Assembly (NCBI GenBank): GCA_030689585.1
Contig: JAUYFZ010000062.1
Location: 1-6,850 of the forward strand
Length of the DNA stretch: 6,850 bases
Source of the DNA: Rhodocyclaceae bacterium
Lineage (GTDB): Bacteria; Pseudomonadota; Gammaproteobacteria; Burkholderiales; Rhodocyclaceae
Direction: 5' to 3'
Shown here piece by piece: positions 6,681 through 6,850 of the stretch (the first letter of the stretch is position 1; each line of letters starts with the position of its first letter). A program made the translations under genes and the position numbers. Below the pieces are notes generated by a model. That model saw nothing but the letters and a program-made list of their open reading frames with translations. It was not told the DNA's origin and ran no database searches.

Positions 6681-6721
6681 CTTAGCGAGCGAAGCGAGTC
6701 CGCTGCAATGCAGTGTTAGGC
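6681..6721 (-). repeat. attC-like half-site or related repeat
   Basis: Read on the - strand this begins GCCTAAC (6721-6715), the form of an integron attC R'' box. It continues through TGCATTGCA, the L''-like AGCGGAC, and TCGCTTCGCTCGC. A matching second half ending in GTTAGGC is absent on the hicB side, so it is at best a half or decayed site. It encodes the last 12 residues of the upstream ORF and ends at the hicB start. No integrase gene or further attC is in the window, so an integron origin is inference. Confidence 0.4.
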
Positions 6722-6850
6722 AAATTTGTTGAATTGACGGGGGGAGCCAAAATCTGGATGCCGGTCGCCTTCAGCTTAGCCTCGCCAAGTTGTATCTCTT
6801 TGAACAGTGCACCCAGATTTTTGCCATACTTAACACCAATTGCGTCCTTG
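6682..6850 (-). CDS. C-terminal end of an unrecognised ORF, cut by the window edge
   Basis: One frame stays open from the window edge to TAA at 6684-6682, giving 55 residues that begin KDAIGVKYGKNLGALFKEIQ. The first ~33 residues are lysine-rich and look like ordinary protein. The last 12, PNTALQRTRFAR, are translated from the attC-like repeat. I do not recognise the family; it does not show HicA features. The stop is 1 base from the hicB ATG, so the two could be co-transcribed, possibly as a toxin and antitoxin, but nothing in the visible part shows that. The start lies outside the window. Confidence 0.5.
   Translation of the reverse strand, partial: KDAIGVKYGKNLGALFKEIQLGEAKLKATGIQILAPPVNSTNLPNTALQRTRFAR

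Overview
The window is an ordinary proteobacterial chromosomal segment, GC-rich over most of its length. It carries five complete housekeeping or competence genes, one antitoxin-like gene, one gene cut by the right edge, and a family of GC-rich palindromic repeats. The protein sequences (HisC, a short TyrA, ComEC next to a DUF2062 membrane protein, class 2 PyrD) look most like a betaproteobacterium. That assignment is inference from general resemblance; no 16S or other marker is present.

Layout. (1) Positions 7-141 hold the first copy of a palindromic repeat. (2) hisC and tyrA follow on the + strand with a 1-base stop/start overlap. They supply an aminotransferase for histidine (and probably aromatic) synthesis and the prephenate dehydrogenase of tyrosine synthesis. 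A 9-codon leader ORF may be coupled to hisC. (3) The 3' end of tyrA runs into a C/G-rich inverted repeat that appears to encode an added tail. It is followed by an 18-bp fragment of the palindromic repeat's right end and then a full second copy at 2229-2375. (4) comEC on the - strand converges on this repeat. (5) A DUF2062 membrane protein gene and pyrD run on the + strand as a likely two-gene operon. The DUF2062 gene overlaps the start of comEC head to head by 17 bp. (6) A hicB-type antitoxin gene on the - strand overlaps the end of pyrD by 21 bp. It is preceded by the last 55 codons of an unrecognised ORF whose C-terminus is encoded by an attC-like half-site. This right-hand end looks like accessory DNA.

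The most notable material is non-coding. The palindromic element is present twice in the same orientation, flanking hisC-tyrA. Each copy has two 21-nt hairpins and two opposed G-quadruplex-type motifs, one per strand. Its two arms differ between copies by a correlated T/A to A/T exchange. The repeats also seem to reshape protein ends: the TyrA tail, and the C-terminus of the edge ORF. I found no CRISPR array, tRNA, rRNA, transposase, or complete novel defence system.
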